The notes: generated by a model from the sequence alone, not told the origin. 64,000 nt of DNA from Hoeflea sp. 108 (GCF_000372965.1 NZ_KB890024.1:994839-1058838), one strand, 5' to 3'. Positions 46,601 to 57,142 are shown, numbered from the stretch's first letter. Made by a program: numbers and translations.

Positions 46601-46623
46601 GCAGGGTGCGACATATTGTACAC

Positions 46624-46646
46624 TTTGCCGTGAACTCAACGGCAAA
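46624..46646 (+). terminator. Hairpin after the large kinase gene
   Basis: Arms TTTGCCGT (46624-46631) and ACGGCAAA (46639-46646) pair perfectly, loop of 7 bases. No T-run follows, so it is a weak candidate terminator. Confidence 0.35.
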
Positions 46647-46695
46647 TGTTGTGGAATATCTAACAACCTCTTGAATCTAGTGCCAAAGAATCCAG

Positions 46696-46712
46696 TTTAG
46701 AATGATTCCAAA
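46696..46712. promoter_or_regulatory. Irr-type iron control element (ICE)
   Basis: TTTAGAATGATTCCAAA matches the rhizobial Irr box TTTAGAA-N3-TTCTAAA with one mismatch. It lies 127 bases before the ferric-iron binding protein gene in an AT-rich region, so iron control of that transporter is likely. Confidence 0.7.
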
Positions 46713-46839
46713 CTATTGAAATTGTTGGTCTTTATTCTTGACCGGAACGGTCAGATTGCCGATAGGGGAACGAGCTTCGAGATCGAGGCTTTGACGAAAA
46801 TTCCTCAGGGTTTTTGACCCCTTAGGCAAGGAGAACAAG

Positions 46840-47880
46840 ATGAAGTTTGGAAGCGCCCGGTCGTTGATCGTGGGTCTCGCGATCGCCACCCTGTCCGCCG
46901 GCTCGGCTCTCGCCGATGGCGTCGTCAACATCTACACCTATCGTCAGCCCGATCTGATCAAGCCCGTGCTCGATGCCTTCACGGCCGAGACCGGCATCAA
47001 GACCGAAGTGCTGTTCCTCGACAAGGGTCTTGAGGAGCGCATTCTCGCCGAGGGCGCCAACTCGCCCGCCGACGTCATCATGACCGTCGACATCGCCCGC
47101 CTGACCTCCGCCAAGGAGAAGGGCGTCACCCAGCCGCTGGTCGACGAGGAAGTCAACAAGCTGCTGCCGGCCGAATATCGCGATCCCGAAGGCAACTGGT
47201 TCGGCGTCACCAAGCGCGCCCGCGTGATCTACGCCTCCAAGGAGCGCGTCAAGGACACGGCCATCACCTATGCCGACCTCGCCGATCCCAAGTGGAAGGG
47301 CAAGATCTGCATGCGCTCGGGCCAGCACGACTACAACCTCGCCCTGTTCTCGGCCGCGATTGCCCATTGGGGCCCGGAAAAGACCGAAGAGTGGATGAAG
47401 GGTCTCAAGGCCAACCTCGCCAAGAAGCCTGATGGCGGCGACCGTCCGCAGGCTGGCGCGATTGCTGCCGGCGAGTGCGATATCGCCATCGGCAACACCT
47501 ACTATGTCGGCCTGATGCGCAACAACGAGAAGGACCCGAAGGAAAAGGAATGGGGCAACGCCATCAACGTGCTCTTCCCGACCTTCGAGAACGGCCTGAC
47601 CCACGTCAACATCTCGGGTGCCGCCCTCGCCAAGAACGCGCCGAACCGCGACAACGCCGTCAAGCTGATCCGCTTCCTGGCCAGCCACAAGGCCCAGCAG
47701 GTCTACGCCGAGAAGAACTACGAATATCCGGTCGAGCCGGGCCTGGAGCCGTCTGAGACGGTCAAGGCATTTGGCGAGCTCAAGGCCGACACGCTGCCGC
47801 TGGTGGACATCGCCAAGGGCCGTAAGGCTGCCTCCGAGATGGTCGACCGCGTCGGTCTCGACGACGGCCCGGCCAGCTGA
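46840..47880 (+). CDS. Ferric-iron ABC transporter substrate-binding protein (FbpA/FutA-like)
   Basis: Periplasmic protein of 346 residues with a signal peptide (about 25 residues, ending ALAD). VVNIYTYRQPDLIKPVL at the N-terminus and GNTYYVGLM near residue 220, with paired Tyr that coordinate Fe3+ in this family, support iron binding. RBS AAGGAG precedes the ATG. An Irr box lies upstream and a terminator-like hairpin follows, with the permease gene next on the same strand. Confidence 0.92.
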   Translation: MKFGSARSLIVGLAIATLSAGSALADGVVNIYTYRQPDLIKPVLDAFTAETGIKTEVLFLDKGLEERILAEGANSPADVIMTVDIARLTSAKEKGVTQPLVDEEVNKLLPAEYRDPEGNWFGVTKRARVIYASKERVKDTAITYADLADPKWKGKICMRSGQHDYNLALFSAAIAHWGPEKTEEWMKGLKANLAKKPDGGDRPQAGAIAAGECDIAIGNTYYVGLMRNNEKDPKEKEWGNAINVLFPTFENGLTHVNISGAALAKNAPNRDNAVKLIRFLASHKAQQVYAEKNYEYPVEPGLEPSETVKAFGELKADTLPLVDIAKGRKAASEMVDRVGLDDGPAS

Positions 47881-47907
47881 TAGTCAGCGGTTGAAATTCT
47901 GAGGAAG

Positions 47908-47936
47908 AGCCGGACCGGGCAATCGGTCCGGCTTTT
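47908..47936 (+). terminator. Hairpin with T-tail between the iron-binding protein and permease genes
   Basis: Arms AGCCGGACC (47908-47916) and GGTCCGGCT (47925-47933) pair over 9 bp and end in TTTT. It may act as an attenuator that lets the binding protein be made in excess of the permease. Confidence 0.65.
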
Positions 47937-48050
47937 CCGCATTGACGCATCGGCCCGAAATCCTGCGCGATCTGCGCTGTGCCGATGTCCCGGAAAGGAA
48001 ATGGCTTGCCGACCAACGGCGGAGCAGGTGCAGGGTTCGAGGGCGCGGCC

Positions 48051-49727
48051 ATGGCCGTGAGCGCCCGGCCTTTGCCTGTCAGGCGCCATCGGCATCCTCT
48101 GATCGGCACGCTGGCGCTGGCCATCGGCATCGTGGTCGTCCTGCCGGTTCTGTCGCTTGTTTTCGTTGCGCTTTCGGGCACCGGCGAGGACTGGCCGCAT
48201 CTGTTCCAAAATGTCCTGCCCGGTGCCACCAGGACCACGCTGGCGCTGCTGGCCATGGTCGCAGCCCTTACCTCGATTGCCGGCGTTGCCTGCGCCTGGG
48301 CTGTTGTCGCCTATGATTTCCCGTTCCGGCGCATCCTGTCCTGGGCGCTGGTGCTGCCGCTGGCCGTGCCGCCCTATCTGGCGGCCTATGCTTTCGGCGA
48401 GTTCTTCCATTACCAGGGGCCGGTGCAGAGCCTGGTCCGGGCCGTTTTCGGCTTCCAGACCATACGCGACTACTGGTTCCCAGACATACGTTCCACTTGG
48501 GGCACGGCCTTCGTGCTCGCCTCAGTGCTCTATCCATATGTCTATCTCACCACCCGCATCGTCTTCCTCATGCAGGGGCGCAACATCGCCGATGTCGCGC
48601 GCACCCTCGGCGCTTCGCCGGCGCGGGTGTTCTGGCGGGTGCTGTTGCCTGTCGCCCGGCCGGCCATCGTCGCCGGCGTGGCCCTGGTGCTGATGGAGAG
48701 CATCAACGACATCGGCGCGGCGGAGTATTTCGGTGTCCGTACGCTCACCGTCGCCGTCTACACCACTTGGCTCAACCGCGGCAGCCTGGAGGGCGGCGCC
48801 CAGATCGCCATCCTGATGCTGGTCCTGGTCGTCCTGCTGCTGGTCGCCGAGCAGTGGGCGCGGCGTCGCCAGCGCTTCCATGCCGGCCGGGGCACGCATC
48901 TCAAGGTCCATCCGCCGCGCGTGGCGCTGAAGGGCTGGACGCGTTTTGCCATGCCGGTGGCCGTGGCGCTGCCTATTCTCAGCGGCTTCGGCGTGCCGAT
49001 CACCATCTTCGGCCAGTACGCGTCGCGCAGGCTTGAGCAGTTTGCCTCGCCTGACGTCGCGCGTGCATTCTTCAACAGCCTGATGACGGCCTCGATCACG
49101 GCCATCATCACCGTCGGTATCGCGCTGTTCCTGCTCAACGCCCAGCGGTTGTCCAAGACACGCAGCATGGCGGCGATGGTGCGGCTGGCCTCGGTCGGCT
49201 ACGCTCTGCCGGGCGGCATTCTGGGCCTCGGCCTGCTGTTTGTGCTCGCTCGCTTCGACAATTCGGTCGACGCCTTTGCCCGTGCCTATCTCGGCGTCTC
49301 CACCGGTCTGCTGCTCACGGGCTCCGCCGCAGCCGTCATCCTCGCCTGCACCATACGTTTCGTTGCGCTCGCCGAAGGGGCGATCCGCTCGGGCATGGAG
49401 AAGCTTCCCGGCAGTCTCGACGAGGCCGCCCGAAGCCTTGGCAAGACGCCGGCCCAGAGTGCTGCCAGCGTGCTGCTGCCGCTGCTCAAGCCGGCGATCC
49501 TCACCGCATCGGTGCTTGTCTTCGTCGACACGGTGAAGGAGCTTTCGGCCACTATCCTGCTGCGCCCGTTCGGCTTCAGCACGCTTGCCACCTATGTCTA
49601 TGAAAACGCCTCGCGTGGCGTTCCGGAGGAGGGGGCGGTCGCAGCCATCGTCATCATCATCACGGCCATGGTGCCCGTGATCCTGCTGTCCGGTGCGCTG
49701 GTGCGCGACGCTGAAGCATCCCTCTGA
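48051..49727 (+). CDS. Ferric-iron ABC transporter permease (FbpB-like, fused double permease)
   Basis: A 558-residue inner-membrane protein with about 12 helices, that is two permease halves in one chain, as in FbpB/FutB. Each half has an EAA-type loop: DVARTLGASPARVFWRVLLP near 185-205 and EAARSLGKTPAQSAASVLLP near 455-475. ATG at 48051 follows GAGGG; in-frame GTG 47979, ATG 47985 and TTG 48006 are alternatives. No ATPase gene follows, so the energising subunit must be elsewhere. Confidence 0.9.
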   Translation: MAVSARPLPVRRHRHPLIGTLALAIGIVVVLPVLSLVFVALSGTGEDWPHLFQNVLPGATRTTLALLAMVAALTSIAGVACAWAVVAYDFPFRRILSWALVLPLAVPPYLAAYAFGEFFHYQGPVQSLVRAVFGFQTIRDYWFPDIRSTWGTAFVLASVLYPYVYLTTRIVFLMQGRNIADVARTLGASPARVFWRVLLPVARPAIVAGVALVLMESINDIGAAEYFGVRTLTVAVYTTWLNRGSLEGGAQIAILMLVLVVLLLVAEQWARRRQRFHAGRGTHLKVHPPRVALKGWTRFAMPVAVALPILSGFGVPITIFGQYASRRLEQFASPDVARAFFNSLMTASITAIITVGIALFLLNAQRLSKTRSMAAMVRLASVGYALPGGILGLGLLFVLARFDNSVDAFARAYLGVSTGLLLTGSAAAVILACTIRFVALAEGAIRSGMEKLPGSLDEAARSLGKTPAQSAASVLLPLLKPAILTASVLVFVDTVKELSATILLRPFGFSTLATYVYENASRGVPEEGAVAAIVIIITAMVPVILLSGALVRDAEASL

Positions 49728-49748
49728 ATCCAGTCATATCCGCAAAGA

Positions 49749-49770
49749 AAAGGCGCCTGGAGGCGCCTTT
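49749..49770 (+). terminator. Intrinsic terminator after the iron permease gene
   Basis: Arms AAAGGCGCC (49749-49757) and GGCGCCTTT (49762-49770) form a perfect 9-bp stem with loop TGGA. It ends the iron operon. The following 200 bases to 49977 contain no gene I can see. Confidence 0.75.
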
Positions 49771-49977
49771 AAAGGAGATGCTGTTTCGACGGGGACTTGA
49801 GCAAATGGAGCCAACCTCGAATTCGAGGAAAGGGATTTCTCCCTCAAGTTAGGCACGACTATCAGGCCTGAAACTTAACAGCTCCTTACCTGGCTGCCTC
49901 GAAGTTTACGAAAGTGTACCACTCCTGAAGTCTAGGTAAATTTGTCGGTCACCCTTTGTTAAGCATGCGCACCCCGC

Positions 49978-51936
49978 TCAGTTCCTGAGCTGTTCGATAT
50001 CCCTGTAGAGGTCGAGGGCTTCGGGGTTGGCCAGCGCCTCCTTGTTCTTGACCGGACGGCCATGGACGATGTCGCGCACCGCAAGCTCGGTGATCTTGCC
50101 CGACTTGGTGCGCGGGATGTCCGTGACCACGACGATCTTAGCCGGCACGTGGCGTGGGCTGGCGCCGGTGCGGATCTTTGTCCGGATACGCTTTTCGAGA
50201 TCCTCGTCGAGGGAAAGGCCAGCCGCGAGGCGGACGAACAGCACAACGCGCACGTCGCCATCCCAATCCTGGCCGATGCACAGGGCCTCCAGTATTTCCG
50301 GCAGTTGCTCGACCTGGTTGTAGATCTCGGCCGTACCGATGCGCACCCCGCCGGGGTTCAGCGTGGCGTCCGAGCGGCCATGGATGATCAGGCCGCCATG
50401 GCCGGTCCATTCGGCGAAGTCGCCATGGCACCAGACATTGTCGAACCGATCGAAATAGGCCGCGTGATACTTGGCACCGTTGGCGTCGTTCCAGAAACCG
50501 ATGGGCATTGCGGTAAAGGCCCTGGTGCAGACGAGCTCGCCTTTTTCCTGGCGCACCGGTTTGCCCTGGTCGTCCCAGACGTCGACGGCCATGCCGAGGC
50601 CGGCACCCTGGATCTCGCCGATCCAGACCGGTTCCGTCGGTACGCCCAGAACGAAGCACGAGACGATGTCGGTGCCGCCGGAGATCGAGGCGAGGTGGAC
50701 ATCCTTCTTGATGCTGTCATAGACGAACTGGAAATCCTCGGGCGACAGCGGCGAGCCTGTCGACGACAGGGTGCGCACGGTGGACAGGTCGTGGCTGTCG
50801 ATGGGTCTCAGGCCCGCTTTGCGGACGGAGTCGATGAATTTCGCCGAGGTGCCGAAATAGGTCATCTTCTCGGCGTCGGCGAAATCGAACAGCACATTGC
50901 CGTTGGGATGGAACGGCGAGCCGTCATAGAGCAGCAGCGTTGCCTCGGCGGCGAGCCCCGAGACAAGCCAGTTCCACATCATCCAGCCACAGGTGGTGAA
51001 ATAGAAGAAGCGGTCGCCGGGCACGAGGCCGGCATGCAGGCGCAGCTCCTTGAGATGCTGCAGCAATGTGCCGCCGGCCGAATGCACGATGCATTTGGGG
51101 ATGCCGGTCGTACCGGACGAAAACAGGATGTAGAGCGGATGGTCGAAGGGCAGGGGCTCGAACGTCACCGCCTTTGCCGAAAATGGCGCGAGCGCATCCT
51201 CCAGCGCCTCGGCCTTGGCGATGCCGGAGGCGACGTCCTCTGCCGTTCCGAGATAGTCGACGACCAGAACCTTCGTCGCACTGGCCAGCTTCTCGGCCAC
51301 GGCGGCTATCTTTGCACCGACCTCTATGTGTTTGCCGGCATACCAGTAGCCGTCGGGGGCAATGAACACCTTCGGCTCGATCTGGCCGAAGCGGTCGAGC
51401 ACGCCCTGTTCGCCGAAATCGGGCGAGCATGACGACCACACCGCGCCGATCGAGGCGGTCGCCAGCATGGCGGCCACAGTCTCCGGCATGTTCGGCATCA
51501 TCGCAGCGATACGGTCGCCCTTCTTGATGCCTAGCGACACGAACAGCTGCTGCAGCCGCGACACCAGCGCCGAAAGCTCGTCCCAGCTCAGGCGCCGTTC
51601 GATCTTGTCCTCGCCGCGGAAGACGATGGCCTCGCCGTGGCCCGTGCCGCGCAGCAGGTTCTGGGCGAAGTTGAGCCTTGCATCGGGAAAGAATTTCGCG
51701 CCCGGCATCCTGTCGCCGTCGGCCAGCACGCGGCCGCCTTTTTCGCCGATGACACCGCAGAAGTCCCAGACCAGATCCCAGAAGGCGTCGCGGTCGTCGA
51801 CCGACCAAGCGTGCAGAGCGGCATATCGGGAGAACTCGCGCCCCGCACGCTTGCCCGCCTCGGCTGCAAACGCCGTCAAGGGTGCGGCTGCAATCCGCTC
51901 TGCAGAGGGTGTCCAGAGGGGCACTTCAACAGTCAT
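49978..51936 (-). CDS. Acetoacetate--CoA ligase
   Basis: A 652-residue member of the AMP-forming acyl-CoA synthetases that activates acetoacetate, linking PHB breakdown to central metabolism. The phosphate loop is [18 protein letters not shown], the adenylate motif is GGTDIVSCF, and the catalytic Lys is in [10 protein letters not shown]. The length and the C-terminal part fit AcsA2/AACS rather than acetyl-CoA synthetase. ATG at 51936 has GGGAGAG seven bases upstream; a TTG at 51951 is less likely. It stands alone, convergent with the iron operon. Confidence 0.93.
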   Translation of the reverse strand: MTVEVPLWTPSAERIAAAPLTAFAAEAGKRAGREFSRYAALHAWSVDDRDAFWDLVWDFCGVIGEKGGRVLADGDRMPGAKFFPDARLNFAQNLLRGTGHGEAIVFRGEDKIERRLSWDELSALVSRLQQLFVSLGIKKGDRIAAMMPNMPETVAAMLATASIGAVWSSCSPDFGEQGVLDRFGQIEPKVFIAPDGYWYAGKHIEVGAKIAAVAEKLASATKVLVVDYLGTAEDVASGIAKAEALEDALAPFSAKAVTFEPLPFDHPLYILFSSGTTGIPKCIVHSAGGTLLQHLKELRLHAGLVPGDRFFYFTTCGWMMWNWLVSGLAAEATLLLYDGSPFHPNGNVLFDFADAEKMTYFGTSAKFIDSVRKAGLRPIDSHDLSTVRTLSSTGSPLSPEDFQFVYDSIKKDVHLASISGGTDIVSCFVLGVPTEPVWIGEIQGAGLGMAVDVWDDQGKPVRQEKGELVCTRAFTAMPIGFWNDANGAKYHAAYFDRFDNVWCHGDFAEWTGHGGLIIHGRSDATLNPGGVRIGTAEIYNQVEQLPEILEALCIGQDWDGDVRVVLFVRLAAGLSLDEDLEKRIRTKIRTGASPRHVPAKIVVVTDIPRTKSGKITELAVRDIVHGRPVKNKEALANPEALDLYRDIEQLRN

Positions 51937-52119
51937 CGATGTCTCTCCCAAAACCGCATCCGGTTATGCATGTCGCATTGCAGCAGATCAAGGAAATGTC
52001 GATTTGCGCCAATGGGCTGTGCGCAAACGTCATGGAGAGGCCACAAAGACTTGAAATGCCGCTGTTCTCGGTTACACCCGGATGCCATCGGAGCGCAGCA
52101 CGGGCAGCACAAGGGCAAC

Positions 52120-54015
52120 ATGCCATCACCACTGTTCAAGCGCGGTATCTGGGCGATCGTCGGCCTCGCCGTCCTGATCGTCTTTACCGTCGCGGCGGTG
52201 CCTTTCGTCGCTTCCACCCAGATCGTCAAGGATCGCATTGCCTTTGAGATGAGCGCGTGGAGTGGCTTCCGCGTCTCTTTCGACGGCACGCCGAGCATCG
52301 AAATATGGCCCGTCTTCCGCGCAACGCTGAAGAACGTCACCCTCACCGACTGGGACGACGAGCAAGGGTCGCCGATCATCGATGCCGAGCGTGTCGAAAT
52401 CGAGCTCTCGGCCCTTTCGGCCCTGTCGGGCAATGTCGATTTTTCCGATGCGCATTTCGTCCGCCCCACCTTGCGCATAAAGCGCCGGGCCGACGGTGGT
52501 TACGAACTGCCGCAATCGCGCGGCGGCAGGCTCGAGCGCTCGATCGAGCGCACCCAGGAAATGGTCGCTGCAAACCCCTCCGAACCTGACATCAAGGGCC
52601 TGCCTTCCGACAAGTTTGGCGCCGTCGAGTTCATCGACGGCCGGGTCGTTGCCGTTTCCGACGAGGGCAGCGACGAGATATTGAGCGACCTGACGGGCAA
52701 GGCCAGCTGGCCGGCGCTGAACAAGGCCGGCAGCATGGCCGCGACCGGTGTCTGGCGCGGTGAGCCGGTGGCGCTGGAATTGACCTCCGAGCGCCCGCTC
52801 TTGATCTTTGCCGGCGGTAGCGCACCGATCACGGCGTCGATCAAATCGGCGCCGGTCGAGGCCAGCTTCGAAGGCACCGCCCGCCTCACTGGTGACGCAC
52901 ATGTCGAGGGCCATACCAAGATTTCGGCGCCCTCGTTCCGGCGTGTGCTGGAGTGGTCGCAGCCCGGCGTGCTGCCCGGCAGCCCGGTGGGCTCCATCTC
53001 GATTGCCTCGAAGGTCACCGGCGATCTGTCGCGGCTCAAGCTCGACAATGCCAAGGTCACGCTCGACAGCAATCCGGGCATGGGCATCCTCGACCTGTCG
53101 CTCAACGGCCCGGTACCATCGATCTCCGGCACGCTTGCCTTCGACACGCTCGACCTGATGACGTTCGCCTCGGCCTTCGCGCCGATGGCACCGACGAGCT
53201 CTGGCAACAGCGAGATCGACACCAGCTTTGCAGATCACGTCAATCTCGACCTCAGGCTGTCGACCACCAAGGCCACATTCGGCGCGATCTCGCTGGCGGA
53301 GGTTGCCGCGACCGCCCAGGTCAAGGGCGGCCTCGCGGCCTTCGACATTTCCGACGCCGAGGCCTTCGGCGGCAATGTCCAGGCCGGCATGCGCTTCGAC
53401 CGCCAGCCTGGAGGCACTCAGGCCGAAATCCGGCTGCTCGCCTCCGACATCGACGGCGGTGCCTTCGGCGCTGCGGCCGGCTTGGGGCGCATCGTGCCCA
53501 TCGGCCGCGGCACGGTTTCGGTCATCCTCAAGGGGCCGGGGCTCAGCTGGAACACGCTGTTGCAGAATGCCAACGGCTCGATCTCGGCGACCTTCGGCGT
53601 CGGCGCCATACCGGGCCTCGATCTCAAGGCGTTCCTCAAGCGTACCGGCGAGCGCGGCTTCTTCTCGTTGGACGAGGTCTCCGGCGCAACATTGCCGGTC
53701 GATGGCGTCGAGCTCAAGGCCACCATCTCCAATGGCGTCGCCAAGATCGACAAGGCCGAGGCGCGCACGCCCGCCAATCGCATCTGGCTCACCGGCATCG
53801 TGCCCTATGTCGGGCGCGGGCTGGCGCTTTCGGGGGCTGTTGAGCCCAGGGAAACGGCTGTTACGGCGGGCTCGACGACCACGCCTGCAGCACCCGCCGA
53901 CGCGCAGCCGCGCACGGCCTTCTTCGTCGGTGGTTCCTGGAGCGCGCCGTTCATTTCGCCGCTGGAGCCGCCGGCGGCCTCCGTCCCGGCGTCGTCGGCA
54001 CCCAAGGCTGACTAA
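52120..54015 (+). CDS. AsmA-family protein
   Basis: A 631-residue envelope protein. One N-terminal membrane helix (about 9-30) is followed by a long beta-rich region with the AsmA N-terminal pattern (VKDRIAFEMSAWSGFRVSF, GTPSIEIWPVFRATLKNVTL) and the C-terminal AsmA repeat (GTVSVILKGPGLSWNTLLQNANGSIS, LDLKAFL). A Pro/Ala-rich tail ends the chain. AsmA-like proteins are thought to move phospholipid or keep the outer membrane in balance. ATG at 52120 is chosen because the membrane helix starts right after it; the open frame extends far upstream without similarity. Confidence 0.85.
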   Translation: MPSPLFKRGIWAIVGLAVLIVFTVAAVPFVASTQIVKDRIAFEMSAWSGFRVSFDGTPSIEIWPVFRATLKNVTLTDWDDEQGSPIIDAERVEIELSALSALSGNVDFSDAHFVRPTLRIKRRADGGYELPQSRGGRLERSIERTQEMVAANPSEPDIKGLPSDKFGAVEFIDGRVVAVSDEGSDEILSDLTGKASWPALNKAGSMAATGVWRGEPVALELTSERPLLIFAGGSAPITASIKSAPVEASFEGTARLTGDAHVEGHTKISAPSFRRVLEWSQPGVLPGSPVGSISIASKVTGDLSRLKLDNAKVTLDSNPGMGILDLSLNGPVPSISGTLAFDTLDLMTFASAFAPMAPTSSGNSEIDTSFADHVNLDLRLSTTKATFGAISLAEVAATAQVKGGLAAFDISDAEAFGGNVQAGMRFDRQPGGTQAEIRLLASDIDGGAFGAAAGLGRIVPIGRGTVSVILKGPGLSWNTLLQNANGSISATFGVGAIPGLDLKAFLKRTGERGFFSLDEVSGATLPVDGVELKATISNGVAKIDKAEARTPANRIWLTGIVPYVGRGLALSGAVEPRETAVTAGSTTTPAAPADAQPRTAFFVGGSWSAPFISPLEPPAASVPASSAPKAD

Positions 54016-54096
54016 GAGCGCCCTGCGTCTTGATGGACGCTCCAGTTTGTCGAGCTTGGGCTTGGCGTTTTCCGAAATCGAATCCGATTTTAGAGT

Positions 54097-55662
54097 CTAG
54101 AATAGGCTGCCCTGGCTACCGGGCTCCTTGGCCCGCGGAGCTGGCTTGGCTGCCGGCTTCGCCTTGGCATCGCCGCTGGTCGCCACCGCATTGGCGACAC
54201 CATCGGCGAACTCGATCGACAGGGCTGCGCCCGTCGCCACGTCGGCCACGCGCTTGAGCACAGCACCTTCGGCATCGCGCACCAGCGCGAAACCGCGCGC
54301 CAGCACTGCCTTGTGCGACAGCGTCGCCATCAGCCGCTCGGCCTGCGACAGCTTGGTGCGGGCGCGTTCGAGCCTAAGGCCGACAGCCTGTGCGCCGCGC
54401 CGCTCAAGGCCGGTCAGCTGCAGGCGGAACGCTTCCTGGCGGCGTGCCAGCGGTTCGGGCGAAAGCCTGCCCTTCGTGCGGTCGAAACGGATGCGTTTTT
54501 CGCGCACCATCGCCCGCAACGCCGCGTCGGCCCGCAGCATGTCGCGGTCGAGATGCCGACGGGTCTCGGTGATGCGCCGCGACAGCGTCGCTGGCGACAG
54601 CCGCACGGCCGAAAGCCGGGCACGCTTGCGCTCGGTTGCCACGATCAGCGCGCGCCCGAGCCGGCTGGTCGCCTCATCGAAGCGTCGGCGCGGCAAGGCC
54701 AGCAACTGGTCCGGCGTCGGCAGGGCGCGGGCCGCGGCCCGCACCGCTTGGCTCCGCCTGTCGATCATGCGCGACACTGCCCCACGCAGCCGCGCACTGA
54801 GATTGGCGAGCGTAGCCTCGAGCTCGGCTTTGACAGGCACCGCAAGCTCGGCCGCGCCTGTCGGCGTCGGCGCGCGCATGTCGGCGGCAAGGTCGATCAG
54901 CGTCCAGTCGGTCTCATGGCCCACGGCCGAGATGACGGGGATATGCGAAGCGGCCACCGCGCGGATCAGCGCCTCGTCGTTGAAGCCCCAGAGGTCTTCG
55001 AGGCTGCCGCCGCCGCGCGCCACGATCAGAAGGTCAGGCCGCCGGAGGTTACCTTCCTCGGGCAGTTCGTTGAAGCCGTTGATGGCGTTTGCGACTTCGG
55101 CGCCCGACGTCTCGCCCTGCACCCGCACAGGCCAAACCAGCACGTGAAGCGGAAAGCGGTCCTTGATGCGGTGGATGATGTCGCGGATGACGGCGCCAGT
55201 CGGCGAGGTGACCACGCCGATCATCATCGGCATGAACGGCAACAACTGCTTGCGCCTGTCGTCGAACAGGCCTTCGGCCGCTAGTCGGCGCTTGCGTTCC
55301 TCGAGCAGCGCCATCAGCGCTCCGGCGCCGGCGGGCTCGAGATTGTCGATGACGATCTGGTACTTGGACGAGCCGGGATAGGTGGTCAGCTTGCCCGAGG
55401 CGATGACCTCCATGCCTTCTTCGGGGCGGAACTTCAGCCGGCTCATGGTGCCCTTCCACACCACGGCTTCGATGCGCGAGCGGTCGTCCTTCAGCGCAAA
55501 ATAGGCGTGGCCCGACGAGTGCGGGCCGCGGTAGCCCGAAATTTCGCCGCGCACGCGCACATTGCCGAACGTGTCCTCGACGGTGCGCTTCAGCGCGCCG
55601 GAGATTTCGCTGACGGTATATTCGGTCGCGTTCGTACGTGATTCGGTGGCAAGTTCGGTCAT
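54097..55662 (-). CDS. xseA: Exodeoxyribonuclease VII large subunit
   Basis: Nuclease subunit of 521 residues. It has an N-terminal OB-fold for single-stranded DNA ([21 protein letters not shown]), the catalytic core with [29 protein letters not shown] and [13 protein letters not shown], and a helical coiled C-terminal part rich in Arg. It works with XseB, not in this window, in repair and recombination. The C-terminal tail is rich in Lys, Ala and Pro. It is convergent with the AsmA-like gene. Confidence 0.96.
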   Translation of the reverse strand: MTELATESRTNATEYTVSEISGALKRTVEDTFGNVRVRGEISGYRGPHSSGHAYFALKDDRSRIEAVVWKGTMSRLKFRPEEGMEVIASGKLTTYPGSSKYQIVIDNLEPAGAGALMALLEERKRRLAAEGLFDDRRKQLLPFMPMMIGVVTSPTGAVIRDIIHRIKDRFPLHVLVWPVRVQGETSGAEVANAINGFNELPEEGNLRRPDLLIVARGGGSLEDLWGFNDEALIRAVAASHIPVISAVGHETDWTLIDLAADMRAPTPTGAAELAVPVKAELEATLANLSARLRGAVSRMIDRRSQAVRAAARALPTPDQLLALPRRRFDEATSRLGRALIVATERKRARLSAVRLSPATLSRRITETRRHLDRDMLRADAALRAMVREKRIRFDRTKGRLSPEPLARRQEAFRLQLTGLERRGAQAVGLRLERARTKLSQAERLMATLSHKAVLARGFALVRDAEGAVLKRVADVATGAALSIEFADGVANAVATSGDAKAKPAAKPAPRAKEPGSQGSLF

Positions 55663-55718
55663 GGCGCGATTGAGGTCCGCCGGCCCCTGCTCGTCAAGCT
55701 TGGAGCGTCAGGACTGGT

Positions 55719-56690
55719 CTACCATCCCGGCATAATATGGCTGGGCTTGAGCCGGCGTCCGCGATTGGCCATCAACGCCTGGAAATCGAATGTACCGGCT
55801 TCCTCCGGGATCGGAACCGAGATGTTGTCCAGGCTCTCGCTAATATGACGGGCAAGGGCGTCGATAATCTCCGGCCGGCTCGAATGGCCGCGCAAGATGC
55901 CGATCTTGCAGTCGGGCAGGGCGCCGAAGCCGTCGGCGTCGCCCAGCACCCGCATGCCCGGCCTCAGCGCGCATTCGGGCAGCACCGAAACCGCCAACCC
56001 CGAAAGCACGGCGGCGGTGATGACGGTTGCCGACCAGCTGGTGAACAAGACGCGATACTGGCGGCCGCTGGCGTCCAGTATGTCGGTTGCCATCCGCCGC
56101 CACTGGCAGGTCGGACGGCCGAAGGCCATCGGCAGGATTTCTTCCTCGTGCACCATGTGGCTGGCCGAGGAGACCCAGAGCAGCGGTTCGTTGCGCACGA
56201 TCTCGGTTGGCCGCGTGTCCTCGCATTCCGTTACCAGCGCGATGTCGAGATTGCCGCGCCGGATCTGGTCGGCGAGATTTACCGTCGGCTCGCATACCAC
56301 CGACAGCTCGACACGCGGGTTGGAGCGCGAGAACCTGGCCATGATCTCGGGCAGGAAACGGTCGGCATAATCGTCCGGTACGCCGATGCGGATGGTGCCT
56401 TCCAGCGCCCGGTCGTCGAAGGCGGCAAGGGTCTCGCGGTTGAGCTGGAGCAGCCGTCGCGCATAGGAGAGCAGCCGTTCGCCTTCTTCGGTCAGCTTGT
56501 TCATGCGTCCATCCTTCGCAAACAGCGCCTTGCCGACGCGTTCCTCAAGCCGGCGCATCTGCATCGACACGGCCGACTGGGTGCGATGGACCTCGTCTGC
56601 GGCGCGCGTGAAGCTGCCCGTGTCGACGATGGAGACGAATGTCTGGAGCTGGTCAAGGTCGAGAGGAGCGGCCATTGTCGTTTCCATCAT
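55719..56690 (-). CDS. LysR-family transcriptional regulator
   Basis: A 323-residue regulator with an N-terminal winged helix (LQTFVSIVDTGSFTRAADEVHRTQSAVSMQMRRLEE) followed by a periplasmic-binding-protein-like effector domain. MM at 56690 or ATG at 56675 (MAAPLDLDQL) may be the start; the latter has GGAAACG in front. It is divergent from a DUF1127 gene; a comparable link between a LysR regulator (VtlR/LsrB type) and DUF1127 genes is known in Brucella and Agrobacterium, though this protein is not clearly VtlR itself. Confidence 0.9.
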   Translation of the reverse strand: MMETTMAAPLDLDQLQTFVSIVDTGSFTRAADEVHRTQSAVSMQMRRLEERVGKALFAKDGRMNKLTEEGERLLSYARRLLQLNRETLAAFDDRALEGTIRIGVPDDYADRFLPEIMARFSRSNPRVELSVVCEPTVNLADQIRRGNLDIALVTECEDTRPTEIVRNEPLLWVSSASHMVHEEEILPMAFGRPTCQWRRMATDILDASGRQYRVLFTSWSATVITAAVLSGLAVSVLPECALRPGMRVLGDADGFGALPDCKIGILRGHSSRPEIIDALARHISESLDNISVPIPEEAGTFDFQALMANRGRRLKPSHIMPGW

Positions 56691-56706
56691 GAACTTTGAT
56701 GCTAAA

Positions 56707-56732
56707 GATTAAAAACATTCGTTGGATTAATC
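56707..56732. promoter_or_regulatory. Candidate LysR operator
   Basis: GATTAA (56707-56712) and TTAATC (56727-56732) form an inverted repeat with 14 bases between, in the divergent region next to the LysR gene start. Such spaced dyads in AT-rich DNA are typical for this family. Confidence 0.35.
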
Positions 56733-56848
56733 AATAGACCGCAGGCACAGTGTGATTGTCCACATAAGGCATGTGAATCGGAATCGGGGCGGCGGAAGGA
56801 GCGTCGACCGGGAGGGGACCCGTTTGTCCTGTGATCTGGAGAGAGACA

Positions 56849-57139
56849 ATGACCACGCTCGACCATTGCGCTGAGACGACGCATTCCGCGGCTCGCCCGG
56901 TGAATGCGATGCGTATCGTCAACTATGCAGCCGATCTCCTGCGCGCCTGGAAAAATCGGCGCGCATTCTATCGCCTCGGCGACATGACCGACACCGAGCT
57001 GGCCGACATCGGCCTCACCCGCGGTGATCTGTATGTGGCAGTTGATCTGCCCTTTGCCAGCGACCCGACCGTCCGGCTTCGCTCGATCCGCCAATCGCGA
57101 TCCGAGAACGTCGAGGCGATGGCCCGCCGCGTCGCCTGA
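56849..57139 (+). CDS. DUF1127 domain protein
   Basis: A 96-residue protein, longer than the 45-70 residues of most DUF1127 proteins owing to both ends. The domain is RAFYRLGDMTDTELADIGLTRGDL near residues 44-67. These Arg-rich small proteins link to RNA turnover and metabolite control in rhizobia, Brucella and Rhodobacter. RBS GGAGAG precedes the ATG at 56849. The 3' untranslated region is long and highly structured and ends in a strong terminator. Confidence 0.88.
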   Translation: MTTLDHCAETTHSAARPVNAMRIVNYAADLLRAWKNRRAFYRLGDMTDTELADIGLTRGDLYVAVDLPFASDPTVRLRSIRQSRSENVEAMARRVA

Positions 57140-57142
57140 TGC

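Noticed and set aside
50062..51432. 456-residue plus-strand frame over the acetoacetyl-CoA synthetase gene
   Set aside because: Antisense shadow with no motif; the minus-strand gene has complete synthetase signatures.
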